From Azolla pinnata (Eukaryota; Streptophyta; Polypodiopsida; Salviniales; Salviniaceae): DNA of 64,000 nucleotides. The notes beneath the pieces are model-generated. The model was not told the origin of the DNA, did not search any database, and was given only the letters and a program-made list of their open reading frames with translations. Shown here one piece after another: positions 23,455 through 35,985 of this stretch. Where the stretch lies: positions 9,241 through 73,240 of the forward strand of contig JBBBWG010002114.1 in NCBI GenBank assembly GCA_037176905.1. The letters are read 5' to 3'. Each line of letters begins with the position of its first letter. Within the stretch, counting starts at the first letter, position 1. A program made the translations under genes and the position numbers.

Positions 23455-24490
23455 GCCTTCATGATGATGATGATGATGGTGATGGTGATGGTGCTAGTGG
23501 TTTCTGGTGATTGGTGGTGGTGATCATGATGATGATGTGTTGGTGATGATGATGGTGATGATGGTGGTGGTGGTGGTGATGATGATGATGATGGTGATGG
23601 TGGTGATGATGATGATGGTGATGATGATGGTGATGATGATGGTGATGGTGGTGATGATGATGATGGTGATGGTGATGGTGGTGGTGGGATGATGATGATG
23701 ATGGTGATGATGATGATGATGATGATGATGGTGATGGTGGTGATGGTGGTGATGATGATGATGCTGATGATGGTGGTGGTGGTGGTGATGATGATGATGA
23801 TGATGGTGGTAGTGGTGGTGATATGATGATGATGGTGATGATGATGGTGATGATGATGGAGATGGTGATGGTGGTGATGGTGATGGTGAAGGTGGTGGTG
23901 GTGATGTTGACGGTGATGATCGTGGTGAAGTTGATGGTGATTGTGGTGGTGATGATGATGGCGATGGTGAGGATGACAATGGTGGTGATGAGGATGTTGG
24001 TGTCGATGCTGATGCTGATGCTGCTGATGGTTATGGTGATGATGGTAATGATGGTGGTGGTGGTGGTGATGATGATGATGATGGTGCTGATGGTGATGAT
24101 GGTGATGATGGTGATGATGGTGATGATGGTGATGGTGGTGACGGTGGTGATGAAGGTGATGATGGTGATGATGGTGCCATTTACGACAATGGCAATGATG
24201 GTGAGGTGCCAGTGGTGATGATGATGGTGGTGGTGATGATGATGAGATAGTGAAGGTGAGGATGCCAATGCTGGTGCTAATGCCGATGTTGATGTTGACG
24301 CTTATGCCGCTGATATCACGATGGTGAGATGATGGTGAGGATTATGTTGGTCAATCATGATGATGATGATGGTGGTGAGGATGCCAATGCTGATGCTAAT
24401 GCTGATGTTGCTGATGTTATGATGGTGAGACGATGGTGACGGAGAAGTTGGTCAATCATGATGATGATGTCGGTGGCGGTGGTGATGCTG
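23455..24490. repeat. 1-kb GAT/GGT trinucleotide microsatellite
   Basis: About 1 kb of (GATGGT)n, (GAT)n and (GGT)n with occasional GCT, decaying toward the right end. Higher-order copies are visible: a block containing GAGGATGCCAATGCTG-TGCTAATGC occurs near 24257 and 24377, each followed by a GATGGTGAGA phrase and GTTGGTCAATCATGATGATG. Long open frames on both strands are repeat artefacts. Confidence 0.96.
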
Positions 24491-24639
24491 CCATTGTATG
24501 TATGTGTGCATGGACCATATGCTTTACAAATACATAATGTATTCGAGCGTATTCGAGCGGATTCCATCCTGATAGTACAAACCGACACCAAGTGTTTTAC
24601 AGAGTTCTCCTTGTAATTAAAGGTGCTTAATCGACGCTT

Positions 24640-25540
24640 AATCAGGATAGGCCTCGATTGATTAATTAATTAGATTAATTAAAACCAAATTAACGACCTT
24701 ATTTAGATAAATTAAAACCAAATTAACGTGTTAATCAATTAATTAGATTAATTAAAACCAAATTAACGCGTTAATCATTATTTAGATTAATTAAAACCAA
24801 ATTAACGTGTTAATCAATTAATTAGATTAATTAAAACCAGATTAACGCGTTAATGAATTAATTAGATTAATAAAAACCAAATTAAGGCGTTAATCACTTA
24901 ATTAGATTAATTAAAACCAAATCAACGTGTTGATAATTAATTAGATTAATTAAAACCAAATTAACGCGTCAATAACGTAATTAGATTAATTAAAACCAAA
25001 TTAACGTGTTAATCACTTAATTAGATTAATTAAAACCAAATTAACGCGTCGATCACTTAATTAGATTAATTAAAACCAAATTAACGTGTCACTTAATTAG
25101 ATTAATTAAAACCAAATTAACGTGTTAATCACTTAATTAGATTAATTAAAACCAAATTAACGCGTCAATCACTTAATTAGATTAATTAAAACCAAATTAA
25201 CGTGTTAATCAATTAATTGGATTAATTAAACCAAATTAACGCATCAATCACTTAATTAGATTAATTAAAACCAGATTAACGTGTTAAATTAATTAGATTA
25301 ATTAAAACCAAATTAAGGGGTTAATCACTTAATTAGATTAATCAAAACCAAATTAACGTGTTAATAAATAAATTAGATTAATTAAAACCAAATTAACGCG
25401 TTAATCACTTAGTTAGATTAATTAAAACCAAATTAACGCGTTAATCACTTAATTAGATTAATTAAAACCAAATTAATGCGTTAATCACTTAATTAGATTA
25501 ATTAAAACCAAATTAACGTCCTAATCAATTAGTTTGATTC
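24640..25540. repeat. AT-rich 40-bp minisatellite, about 21 copies
   Basis: Tandem units of about 38-41 bp, each with the core AGATTAATTAAAACCAAATT followed by AACGCGTTAATCACTTAATT or the variant AACGTGTTAATC. The core is almost invariant while the linker alternates between ACGCGT and ACGTGT and varies in length. The block ends about 310 bases before the LTD start codon. The high identity between units suggests recent or ongoing homogenisation. Confidence 0.96.
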
Positions 25541-25851
25541 TAAAATTACGAGCTTTAGACCGTCGAATGCAGTTAAGCGATTCGAGTGGGATCAATCAGT
25601 GGGAAACGATTAGGGAATAAAATCAATACTAGCGGAATTAATCGGGTGTGAGATTTTTTAGTGGAAGATAAGAAGATTAGGCGTTAATCTGCAATTTGTA
25701 AAAAATTAAATTTATAATAGAATTTTAAAGTTTTTCCTAGAAAATATTTTGTGGATAAAACAGAAGAAGAAGAAGAAGAAGAAGAAGAAGAAAACGAAAG
25801 AAGAAGAAGAAGAAGAAAACGAAGAAGAAGAAGAAGAAGAGATTTCCAGCG
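25541..25851 (+). promoter_or_regulatory. LTD upstream region and GAA-rich leader
   Basis: Unique AT-rich sequence followed by a (GAA)n tract at about 25760-25842 that runs up to the LTD start codon, so the 5' leader is likely purine-rich. No clear TATA box was assigned. Confidence 0.4.
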
Positions 25852-27715
25852 ATGGCGACAACACAGAGCTCCTGCACGCTCTCCATAGCCATGCCGTCCT
25901 CTCTTCATCGCCGCCATCATCACGCTCCTCGGGCTTCCTGCATTCTCCTGCATCCGCGCCACAAATCGCTTCTCGGCGCATCCTCCTCCCCGCCGTTGCG
26001 GGACCTTTGCCCCCGTCCTTCCTCTCGCGTCGCTGCGTGGTTCAAGTTCGGCACCGACGCTGAGAAGGCGGGCATCTATGGGAGCCAGGGCCGCGACGAC
26101 TTCGACAGGGACGATGTGGAACAGGTTTTCGTCGTCATCTTTCTTCGTGCTGCCTCCTGTCTTTTTCCCGCGTATGTCTTGTCCCATGTCAGCAGATGCA
26201 TTTCTCGATCCCATGTCGGTAAACGCATCTCTTCTTGCTGATTCACCTCAATCCAGTTAGCATTTCTTACTGTGAATGCAGGGTTCCATCTCCTTCTAAT
26301 GCTTGTATCGTTTTCGAAAAATTGTGTTTCCTGCTTTCCCCTTCTATGCTTACTCATTGGCTTTCAGCTCCCATTTCCGAGGAAAACAATCCTTGCTTTC
26401 TTCCGCATAATCTTACTCAACTACTCAAATGTCTCTCTTTTTTTACGTGATTATGCTGAGTGATTCTAGCTCCGTCTCCGAAGAAAGTACTTCCTTTTTC
26501 AACACGTAATTACTTCCTTTGCTGTTTTCTATAGCCATATTCTACACAATGTCCACAATAGCTTTTTTCTTTTATTCTATTTTTTATGTTTTTTCTGTCT
26601 GTGCTCTATGATGTACTATTCTGCATCCATGGCCACATGAAAGTGTTTCTTGTTTCAAAAAAAAGGCGTTTCTTGTTTTGATCGTCATTTCTGATATGCC
26701 TTCTTTTCTCCAATAAGATTTGTCGTGCTTTCTCATACATAATAACAGGCACTGCTTCCACATTCATAATAACATTTCTCAAGTCAAAATCGTGGTAATC
26801 CTTGCTGTGTTAAGTCATGTTGTATTTTATGTTGAAGTTCAGTAAATACTTTCAGACTCTAGATCTTAGGTATGATAATGAGGTCATCTCAACTGTGTGA
26901 TAAGCTTACTGGTTACGATATCCAGAGGTTTGGGGAATCCAGAGTCCGAAAATTAGTTTCACCATGAAATAAGATTACGAGCATTCTCAGTTATTCAGGT
27001 TCATTGAACTCCCTTTCACTTTAGATCTTAGGGATAAGCGTGAGGTAGTACCATTTGTGTGACATACTGATTTGAAGAGTCTGGACTTGAAGATTGATTT
27101 CATGTGTGTCCATTTTGGATTGGGAGCTTAGGGGTCGATAAACTTTACATTTGAATAACATATGAGATGGACTAAGGAGAGTAGTATGGATATTTCCATT
27201 CTCACTATCAGAGCAGCTGCTAACAGGCAACTTGCCTCTTATTCAAGATCACATATAACATTCAGTCTCTAAAATTTACTAGAAGACCACAATGTAGTGG
27301 CAAATTTCAATCCTACAAAGGAACTTCCTGAAAACTTGAGTATGCTTGTAGTTAAACAAAGTATTGAGCAATCTAAAGGATATATTTGGGTGTTTCTTCC
27401 TAAAACAAAACTATTTTTGGTAATATAGAAGAGGCATCAGGCTATTTAGACTCACATTTGTCTTCTCAGTATTTCAACTACATGGGGATGCTTGCAACTG
27501 AAGGAACCTATGACAAGATGGAAGCGTTGTTGAACGAAGGCATCCATCCTGTGGACATTTTATTGCTTTTGGCGGCTTCTGAAGGTGATAAACCAAAAAT
27601 CCAAGAGCTGATGAAAGCTGGAGCCAGATTCGATGTAGCAGATGTGGAAGGAAGAACAGCCTTGGAGCGGGCCCAAGATGATGTTCGGGAGTTTATATTA
27701 TCGTTGTCGAAGTGA
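25852..27715 (+). CDS. LTD: LHCP translocation defect protein (LTD/GDC1), chloroplastic
   Basis: Stromal ankyrin-type protein that hands light-harvesting chlorophyll proteins from the envelope import machinery to the chloroplast SRP pathway for insertion in thylakoids. Two exons, 25852-26124 and 27470-27715, join in phase 0 across EQ|YF to give 172 aa, close to the Arabidopsis length (about 175). Residues 1-60 are Ser/Arg/His-rich with almost no acidic residues, a typical transit peptide. The mature part reads AWFKFGTDAEKAGIYGSQ, then GRDDFDRDDVEQYFNYMGML and EGTYDKMEALL, then the ankyrin-like segment HPVDILLLLAASEGDKPKI ... AGARFDVADVEGRTALERA. The start codon is the first ATG after the GAA-rich leader. 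The recognition is strong along the whole mature protein. Confidence 0.95.
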
Positions 27716-29215
27716 AAGACTTTTCCCGGTGTGATATGTTGCGGTTTGAAGCTGTGGCGACAAGTTTGTAGGTTTTGAAGCATTGGGGCAGCTAAAATAC
27801 ATTTGCGTTTTCGATAACTTCGTTGACTTGATTGTGTTTGAGATTCAGCGCATGTCGATCCATTTTAAGGGTTGTACAACACAACATCTCCCCTCACACA
27901 GCATTGGGTTATCGGATGATTCAAGATTTCCATACAGCTGCTTTGGATGCGTTGGGCTATGATCGTATATGCTGAGTGAAATTCAGGTATCTCATTTCAG
28001 TGAATTGGTACTGTAAATGTTGAGGAAGAATGCCAAGTTATTTCATTATCCAAGCTAAACTTGATAAACTTCATTCATGTTTTCGAGGTTTGTAAATAGT
28101 TGCTGATCAGTTAGTTGTTCCCAATTGTTTTCCATGGTCGATCATACTCCAAGTGATAGTATAATTCACTTATCTTCTATTCCTAGATGAAGCTGCTTGC
28201 ATAAGATGATCAAAAGGAAGCAAGACGTTGCATGCTTGTGTGGAATGAGCAAAGCCTACAACAGACATTTTGAGTACAATGAATTGGTCCTAGAGAACGA
28301 ATCTAATACTAAAATAGATTGGATTGTGGATATTACCACAGAAATCCAAAAATTCTAGAGGAGGTGATGAGGGTAGTTGTCTTCTTCGATTAAATCTAGA
28401 TCATCTAGTTAAATCATTATATGGATGCAATACATGATTAAGCTGGATTGGGGGAAGCTGTATAACTACCTCCATGGTTATTTTATATTCCCTACCGTTT
28501 CTCGAAGGTTGCCATCCTACTTGAAACAATACTGAACACATTACACCTCAAGAAAACACCTGAAGGTTAGATTTCACTCAAAAAGGTCTCAATGCTCGAA
28601 AGCCAAATCTTGCTCAAAAGCCATAATGCTCGATGGACCAGTGCTCAGGATCAAATGAACAGGACAGCAAAACACACTACAGATCAGCAAAACACACCGG
28701 AAATGGGATACAAATCAGCATCGATTTGAGCACCGACAGTGGGTTGCACATCGATCAGAACTCCGGAAACGAGCTGAGGATTGATCTAAACACCGGAAAC
28801 GAGCTGCAGATCGACGTGAACACCTGAAACGAACCGAGTATCGATCTGAACACCAGAAACGATCTATACATCGCACTGAACACCGGAAACGAGCTATAGA
28901 TCGATCTGAACACCGGAAACGAATCAAGGATCAATCTTTGACGCTGGAAAACGAATGGGGGATCGATCCGAGCATCGGGAAACGAGCCGAGGATCAATCT
29001 TAGCGCCGGGAAAAGCGAGCCGCGGAATCGATCTCGACACCGGGAAAAACCGAACTGCAGATCGATTCGATTTTAATTAAAACAGAAGAGGAGCAAAATC
29101 ATCATCAGAGCAGCAACAAGAGCAGAAAAATTTTATGTACACTAGCGAACGACGAGAAGTGTGTTGTTTTTTGAGCCGTGAATGGATAACGAGTGAAGAG
29201 CAGAGAATTCTGAGA

Positions 29216-29247
<32 letters not shown>

Positions 29248-29270
29248 ACGGCGACGGAGGAGGATCCGCC
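27716..29270 (+). other. Intergenic region between LTD and the PPR gene
   Basis: Holds the LTD 3' UTR, unremarkable AT-rich DNA to about 28600, then a 30-bp minisatellite and a (GAC)n tract (29212-29258) just before the PPR start codon. No gene recognised. Confidence 0.5.
28735..29071. repeat. 30-bp minisatellite, about 11 copies
   Basis: Units of 30 bp (some 31-35) with the pattern GATCGATCTGAACACCGGAA followed by ACGAGCTGCA, diverging to the right where the core becomes CCGGGAAA. The unit length is a multiple of three, which leaves open frames on the minus strand that read as decapeptide repeats; I treat these as artefacts. Confidence 0.92.
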
Positions 29271-32200
29271 ATGGCTTCTGCCGTCGTCCCGCGCTCCCCT
29301 CACCCTCCCCCTTCAGCTCCTTGCGATGGTCTTCCCGTTCTTCCCCCCGGCAAGATCCGCCACTCGCTTCTCCTCCTCCCCGCACGGAAGGCTCCGGATA
29401 AGCCGCCCGCTCCTCCTCCATGCCAAGGTACTCGGATCACGCATGCCCCTATCTACGTGCTTTTGTCTGCACTTTCGGCGGGGTGCGGCGCTGTGGAAGG
29501 CGGATGTTTTGAATAGACCGTTGGTTGTCTTCGAGTTTTAGGGTTTAGGGTTTAGGATTTAGGAATCTATCGTTTTGTCTGCTCCGTTTCTACACCTCGC
29601 TTTTGTCTGTTTTTTTAAGGTTTTCGGCCTTTACTGTTTGCTGATCTCTCGCGTTTTCCTCGTTCTTTTTCCCATGCTTTTCATTCTGTATAGCGAAGGA
29701 TAGTGTCAGAAGACAGGACACTGAGGTTGGAGGCCTTTCTGATGTCACAAAGCCATGGATGGAAAGAGAAGCAATGTACAAAGTAAGGTATTTCTCCTCA
29801 TAAGCCTTTAAGCAAAGTGTATCCGTTCATAGGTCAATCCAGTTATAGCTGTACTCAGATCGCTGATGACAGTTGTCTGATGCTAATTATGATAGATCAC
29901 AGACCAAGCGGTAAGCTTGGAAAGTGGCTCTGAGCGTGTGGAGTGGAAGAACGAATGTTGCATGTTGGAAGATGGACTTCACTCCAGAATGCTTTTGCAA
30001 AGGAATGACGATGATCTCGCTGGAAAGATCGCTGAGGAGTCCTATGTACAGTCCCAGAATGCTGGATTGGAAATGTCCAAACTTGATGTCTCTTCACTCC
30101 ATTGCAGATCAGATTCTGAAATTCAAGATATTGAAGACCTAATGTGTATGGCCAAAACATGGCGGGGAAATGTTTGTCTGGAAGATGTCAGGTGCTTACA
30201 TCGATATATCTACAGCAAGGGATTGGAAAGTCTCACTTGTATAGTGAACCATGTCATTGGTTTGTATGTTGAATGCCAGAGAATGCATAATGCTGAACAG
30301 ATGCTTGAAAGGTTGCCTTACCGGACTGAAGATTCATGGACTTACCTGATCTCAGGACATGTTGAAAATGGACAGTTCGAAGATGCACTTGATTTGCACC
30401 TGAAAATGGTCGAGGATTGTGTATCACCTAGTAGTTATACATTGGTGGCTCTGTTGAAAGCATGTGCTGGGCTAAAGGATCTTGAACGAGGACAGCATAT
30501 TCACGAGGAAATAAAGAAGATGGACTTTTTAAAAGAATTGCCTGTCGGGAACACTCTGGTTGGGATGTATGCAAAGTGTGGATCCCTTGTAATGGCACAT
30601 GAGGTTTTCGACAAGTTGTTAAATAGGAATGTTGTGTCATGGACTGCTTTGATCGGAGGGTATGCAGAACATGGCCCTTTTGAAGAGGCACTAAGGTATT
30701 TCTCACAAATGCACCAAGATGGTGTAGCTCCTAATGATGTATCTTTTGTTTCTACCTTGAAAGCATGTGGTAACCTTGGAGCAATTGAGAAAGGTCGCGA
30801 GATCCATGCAAACGTTATTGCAACAGGGTCTGGAAGTGAACCTAATGTAAGCAACAGTCTCATTGATATGTATGCAAAATGTGGCTCTATTCTAGAAGCA
30901 GATTATGTATTTCGCAAAGTGGCTTCACGAAATGTTGTTTCTTGGACATCATTGATTGGAAGCTGTGCTGAAAGTGGATATGGGCTTGAAGCCCTTCACT
31001 ATTTTGATCAGATGAGGTCAGAGGGCATCCAAGTTAATGCATTTACTTTCGCATGTGCCTTGAAAGCGTGTACCATCACAGGAGAGATAGAGAGAGGTCG
31101 ACAAATCCACTTGGAAATTACCCAATTTGGATATGATCTTGATCTTTCTTTGGCCAACTCTTTGATTGCCATGTACACCAAATGTGGTTCACTTAATGAG
31201 GCTCAAAATGTTTTTGACAAATTGCAAATCCGTGATGTAGTTTCATGGTCTGCCCTTGCATCAGGATATGCTGAACATGGCCCTTTCCAAGATGCAGTGA
31301 AGTGTTTTGAGCATATGCAACTAGCCGGTCTGTCTCCTAACAGAGTTACATTTGGTTGTGCCCTGAAAGCCTGTGGGAGCATTGGAGCGATCAATAAGGG
31401 TCGCGAGATACATCTATTGGTGACTAAGAAAGGCTTGGAAAATGATGTACATGTTGCAAGTACCCTGATTGGCATGTATGCTAAATGTTGCTGCCTTTCA
31501 GAAGCACAGAATGTTTTCAGAATGCTTCCTGTTTCGGATGTTGTCACCTGGAGCTCGATGATAAAAGCGTATGCACTGAACCATGAAGGCGAGATGGCTG
31601 TACAATGTTACGATAACATGAAAGAATCTGGTATCAACCCAAATTCTGTTACTTTCACTTGCCTTCTCACTGCATGCAGCCATTCTAACCTCATCGTTGA
31701 TGGAATGAACTATTTTAAATCAATGAAAGAAGAATACAAGATCTCGCCACTTCCTGAGCATTATGCATGCATACTTACTCTATTGGCAAGATCAGGGCAT
31801 CTGTTTGAAGCAGAACGATTTCTAGAGTACATGTGTCCTGCGAGCAAAGAAACGTGGGTTGCTTTGCTAACGGTCTGCAAAACTCTCGGAGAAGTAGAAC
31901 TAGGCTTTAGATGCTTTCAGGAGCTTGCTGAGCTAGATCAAGAGGATGGGGCAGCATGGTATGTGCTTATGGGTGAAATGTATGCTAATGCTGGCAGGTG
32001 GGAGGATGTGTATAGAATCGAACAGCTAAGAATACAAGCAAGAGCTTATAAGAAACCTGCCATAGCATTGATAGAAGTGAATGGAGCGCTTCACAAGTTC
32101 ACAGTAGGCCAAAGTCAGAATAAAGAAGTCTCATTGATGCTACAAAGCTGGAAACAATTCGTAAAAGATGAAGGCCATGTACCCCGTGTGAACCAGATTT

Positions 32201-32454
32201 TAAAACCCATCTCTGATAAGCATAAGGAATCTGCTCTTTGTGAACATGCGGAGAAAATAGCTATGGCCTTTGGCATCCTCAATACATCAAGTGGACAAAC
32301 CTTGCGAATCTCTAAAAATTTACGGATGTGTGATGATTGCCACATCACGAGTAAAATGTTGTCCAAGAGGGAAAAACGGGAGATCATTCTACAGGACACC
32401 GCTTGTATCCATCATTTTAAGGATGGAGAGTGCTCTTGTGGTGATATGTTCTGA
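29271..32454 (+). CDS. Pentatricopeptide repeat protein, PLS class with DYW-type C terminus
   Basis: Predicted organelle RNA-binding protein and C-to-U editing factor. Three exons, 29271-29427, 29694-29782 and 29896-32454, join in phase to give about 934 aa. The first two exons encode a Pro/Ser/Arg-rich presequence (starts MASAVVPRSP) and were accepted because both junction phases close. Exon 3 holds a run of P, L and S repeats with the classic phrases MYAKCGS, VFDK, RNVVSWTALI, GYAEHG and ALKACG, then E-type motifs, then a DYW domain with the deaminase HxE (His866, Glu868) and zinc-binding CDDCH (Cys894/897) plus HHFKDGECSC. The last three residues are Asp-Met-Phe instead of Asp-Tyr-Trp. Family members in ferns and lycophytes have this near-identical repeat style. 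The target transcript cannot be told from sequence here. Confidence 0.9.
29536..29563 (+). promoter_or_regulatory. Telomere-like TTTAGGG repeats in PPR intron 1
   Basis: Three plus one-variant copies of TTTAGGG (the plant telomere repeat, telo-box on the opposite strand) just inside the first intron, 110 bases after the exon-1 donor. It is most likely an intronic telo-box cluster acting like those in other plant 5' regions, not a telomere. Confidence 0.5.
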
Positions 32455-33975
32455 AGCTCGAACTCCCAATGTCATTCTTTTCTTTGTTCAAGTGACATGC
32501 CGTACTTTCTTTGTAATTGTAGTGTAGCTTCAGCAAGAGAGGTATATGTGTGACCAGCAAAACAGTGCAATTGTCACTTAGGCCTTGGTTGCCACAAAAT
32601 GCCATCATCCCCCTCAGTGGAAGTCAAACCTAAGCGAGAATGATCAATGTATTATATCTTGTTACTGCAGTACTTCAAACCTGAGAGTCAAGCATACTTG
32701 ATGCAATCAAATGGGATGTATTTTCCTTGCTGCAATCAACCTGATTGGATTATATTGTCTGTGGGCTCCTTTCCATGGATACCAGGGAAGTTTGCTCCAA
32801 AATTAAATGTAAAATCTATGTTAAGATACCTGGCTACGGATACCCCTTTATTGTAATGTCTCAACTGTAATTCTTTCTGCCAAAACAGCCAACATACATA
32901 TTTCATTAGCGTCTGTAGGTTGATATTTGGATGTCAGTGGCAATATGCAGTCAGTCAGTCTATTTTCCACCTCTATCAGATTTAATATCAATCTGAAGGG
33001 TATCAATAAAGTCTGATGAAGAATCTAAAACTTGACAACTGATTTGTCGAAAACTTTCAAATCTATTTGCTTGTCTTCATTAATATCATTCACCACACTC
33101 CACTTTGGTGAAACTGTGTAATACGAGTTTTAACTCAAATGCTAAGATCGTCCCCCTAGCACTCACTCATTACTACAGAAGGACAGGTGATCCTGGTAGA
33201 TAAAGAAGGTGATCATCAATAGCAAGATACATGCTCAAAAGAGAAATAAGATAAGCAGAGATTGGATGAGGACTTGTCACCACACACAAGTTTTCAAATC
33301 CAACCAAAGCATACATACCAATGTGCTATCACGCGAGGGATTGGAAACAGCTCAAGTGCAAAAAAAACAGTCATCCGAGAATACATCTACGTTGTGTTCA
33401 TAGTTAATGTTCTAATCACATTCAAACTGTTTAAACAGAGGGAAACAAGGAATTGGAAACGTGGGGGAGCGTTTAGGGTTTTAGGGTTGATAATTTACGA
33501 TTTCTGTGCAACAAAAGAGTTCCAACCATGTTACACATGATCTGTTATCTCTCTTACCCATATTCATGAACTTCCATGACTGCACTTTCTTGGGCTTTTG
33601 AATGGTTACTCTCTATGATCCAACCTACTGCTTTCTTGCATTCACATTTTCACAATGTAGATCTTGTTGCGTTACATGCAGCAATTTATTATTTTGAATG
33701 AGTTCTGTATATCACTCTTCAAACACGCTACAAGTTAATGTTTTTACTGAGCATCTCAGTTGTGAAAACTGATTAAATTATCAAGGGAACAACTGAAATG
33801 ATAGATATAGCAAGCACTTACAAAACTGATGATAAAACTATGTGTGATGCTGATCAAGCAGAGGTTGGGCCAAAAATAGCGACAAATGCCCTCCAAATAA
33901 TGGAGTGAAAACATCAAACTCCTAAAAGTTGGATTAAGAGACAGAAAACAAAGCCACAAGATAACCAAATCTCTC
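32455..33975. other. Convergent intergenic region (PPR / NOG1)
   Basis: 3' flanks of the PPR gene (+) and NOG1 (-). Candidate poly(A) signals are AATAAA at 33005-33010 for the PPR transcript and TTTATT at 33685-33690 (AATAAA on the minus strand) for NOG1. A TTTAGGGTTTTAGGG phrase lies near 33474. No gene, RNA or repeat family recognised. Confidence 0.5.
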
Positions 33976-35985
33976 TTATCTCCTGTCTGTCTTCCCTGTT
34001 GATCGTTTGCCAGAAAACAGATGCTTGGGCTTAAGGTTATAAATAACCCTATCAGCTTCACCTTTCTTTGCATCTTTGTTCCTTTGCTTAATAGCTTTCT
34101 TACCGAGCTTCACGGCCTTCATTTTCTGGGCTGTATCTTTGAAACCTTCACCTGGCTGAGCTTCTGTAAGCGCTCTTGATGCTGACCTTGAGCGTACTCG
34201 AATCCTCTTCGAAGGTTTATCCACATCCATAGCATCATCGTCGATATCCATTGCAGAGGATCTCTCTCTTTTCCTGCCTTGCCTAGATCGAGACCTGCTG
34301 CGGGCCCTAGCAACTGCAGCAGATGGATCTATACCCATGCTTGAGAGATGTCTCTCCATCCTCGTAGCATCGAACTTCCTATCTTTATCAAACTTCCTAG
34401 GGACAACTGGCTTGCTTGCTGCCGTAGCTTTCTTTGCCCTGTGCTCTTCCAGCAATTGCTTCTTCTTCTTCCTTATTGCATCAAGTGCCTCTTTCTCCTC
34501 CGGAGTGAGATCCTCATCACTCATTTCGGAGTCTTCTTCACCATCCTCAGCTTCTCTGATCCCTTGCTCATCTTCCAATTCTTCTAATCGTTGTAGAATG
34601 TCCTTGTCGATGAAATCAGCAATGTTATGCCCATCCATGATTTCAGGAATGATATCGTCTTTCCATTCATCATTACCCAAGATATACCTCTTACGAAGAC
34701 TGGAAGAATAAACACCTGCACCACCATTCTCATTCTCCAGATCCTTTTCGAGCTTTTTCTCCTTTATGGAAGCTTTGGCCCTACCTTCAAGAACAGTCTG
34801 AGGAATACAAGGAGGTCTATCCTTACCATCCCTGGGCCGAGGCATAGCCACATGAATCCTATTCAAGCAATCATTAAGTTTCTTGGACTTCATCTTCACC
34901 TCTACGCGTTGAGATAGTAGCCTCTCACAGGCTGCATTTCTCACAGCTATGACACCATCCTCGGTCAGAGTACTCATGGTGACCATGCAGTCATCAGATC
35001 CTGTTAGCTCCTCCGAAACCAGACCAGCTCCAGCACATTTTGCAGCTTCAGCCTTCATGTCCATGATAATCTTCTTATCTTGTTCCCCAAGTGTCTCCAG
35101 GGGCTGCAAATCTATTTTATTGCAAACCACTAACAAAGGCTTGTTTACAAACAAAGGCTTGATACTATGGAACAACGCAGCTTGTTGCTCTAAGGTATAG
35201 CCGCAAGCACCTGATATGTCCACGAAGAAGAGAACGGCAGCTCTCAAATGAGCCAAAGCAGTGATGCTAAGCATCTCAATAGTGTTCCGATCTTCCAGAG
35301 GATGATCTAATATCCCCGGGGTGTCGATAACTTGCCACCTAAGATACTTGTAATCGGTATGTCCAACGAACAGAGACTTTGTTGTGAAAGCATAAGGTTG
35401 CACATCCACATCTGCTCTGGTTATCTTGTTGATGAAAGAGCTCTTTCCCACATTCGGGTAGCCACAGATCAATATAGTTCTAGTATTCGGATCGATGCTG
35501 GGAAGCCTGGACATATGCTGCCTAACTTGTTCCAAGTACGCTAAGCTAGGGCCGACTCTCTTCATGATCGTGCACATCCTCCCGAGTGCAGAAACCTTGA
35601 GTTTCTTACATCTATACAGGGAATCGCCGTACTTGAGCAGCCGCACATAATCTTTGCATACCTTGCTGATGAGATTCCTGGCGGTGTTGATCTGGCCGAG
35701 GGCGAGCTTGTAGTGGTCCTTGTCGTACAGCACGTTGAGGAGGTCGGCGTAGAACGGGTGGATGTCGTCGACCCGGGGGAAGTCGTCGACGATCCTGGAC
35801 AGCTTCTCGTGGAAGTTCTGCTGCGTGTACTTGACCTTGCGCATGTAGAACTGGCGGAGGCGGTTGATGGAGTAGCCCTTGTGGACGACGGTGGGGGTCT
35901 GGCGCTGGGTGCGGGAGAGGATGATGTCGATGAAGTCCTTGGAGGTGGGGACGATGGTGATCTGCTTGAAGTTGTAGAGCACCAT
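33976..35985 (-). CDS. NOG1: Nucleolar GTP-binding protein 1 (NOG1)
   Basis: Nucleolar GTPase needed for 60S ribosomal subunit maturation. The reading frame is intact and intronless, 669 aa, in line with eukaryotic NOG1 (about 640-680). The N-terminal four-helix domain begins MVLYNFKQI and carries the conserved [16 protein letters not shown]. The G domain shows G1 GYPNVGKS (175-182), G3 DTPG (221-224) and G4 NKID (289-292). The C-terminal part has an acidic stretch, the [19 protein letters not shown] block and Arg/Ser- and Lys-rich nuclear/nucleolar targeting sequence. The start is the first ATG after a CT-rich leader (minus strand). It is the only complete gene here without introns in its coding part. 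Confidence 0.97.
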   Translation of the reverse strand: MVLYNFKQITIVPTSKDFIDIILSRTQRQTPTVVHKGYSINRLRQFYMRKVKYTQQNFHEKLSRIVDDFPRVDDIHPFYADLLNVLYDKDHYKLALGQINTARNLISKVCKDYVRLLKYGDSLYRCKKLKVSALGRMCTIMKRVGPSLAYLEQVRQHMSRLPSIDPNTRTILICGYPNVGKSSFINKITRADVDVQPYAFTTKSLFVGHTDYKYLRWQVIDTPGILDHPLEDRNTIEMLSITALAHLRAAVLFFVDISGACGYTLEQQAALFHSIKPLFVNKPLLVVCNKIDLQPLETLGEQDKKIIMDMKAEAAKCAGAGLVSEELTGSDDCMVTMSTLTEDGVIAVRNAACERLLSQRVEVKMKSKKLNDCLNRIHVAMPRPRDGKDRPPCIPQTVLEGRAKASIKEKKLEKDLENENGGAGVYSSSLRKRYILGNDEWKDDIIPEIMDGHNIADFIDKDILQRLEELEDEQGIREAEDGEEDSEMSDEDLTPEEKEALDAIRKKKKQLLEEHRAKKATAASKPVVPRKFDKDRKFDATRMERHLSSMGIDPSAAVARARSRSRSRQGRKRERSSAMDIDDDAMDVDKPSKRIRVRSRSASRALTEAQPGEGFKDTAQKMKAVKLGKKAIKQRNKDAKKGEADRVIYNLKPKHLFSGKRSTGKTDRR

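Noticed and set aside
23459-24268. 269-codon His/Thr/Ile-rich open frame on the minus strand and Met/Val-rich frames on the plus strand
   Set aside because: Pure translation of the GAT/GGT microsatellite with no family features.
24640-25540. CRISPR-like regular repeats
   Set aside because: Units are directly adjacent with no unique spacers, and the genome is a plant nuclear genome. It is a minisatellite.
25749-26214. Long frames overlapping LTD exon 1 on both strands
   Set aside because: Shadows of the LTD exon and of the GAA tract; the LTD frame is the one that matches the family.
28715-28997. Minus-strand frames encoding a decapeptide repeat (RFRCSDRS-like)
   Set aside because: Created by the 30-bp unit length; units with 31-35 bp break the frame and no start or splice context supports a gene.
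29536-29563. Telomere or interstitial telomere scar
   Set aside because: Only about four units, inside a gene's first intron; better explained as a telo-box cluster.
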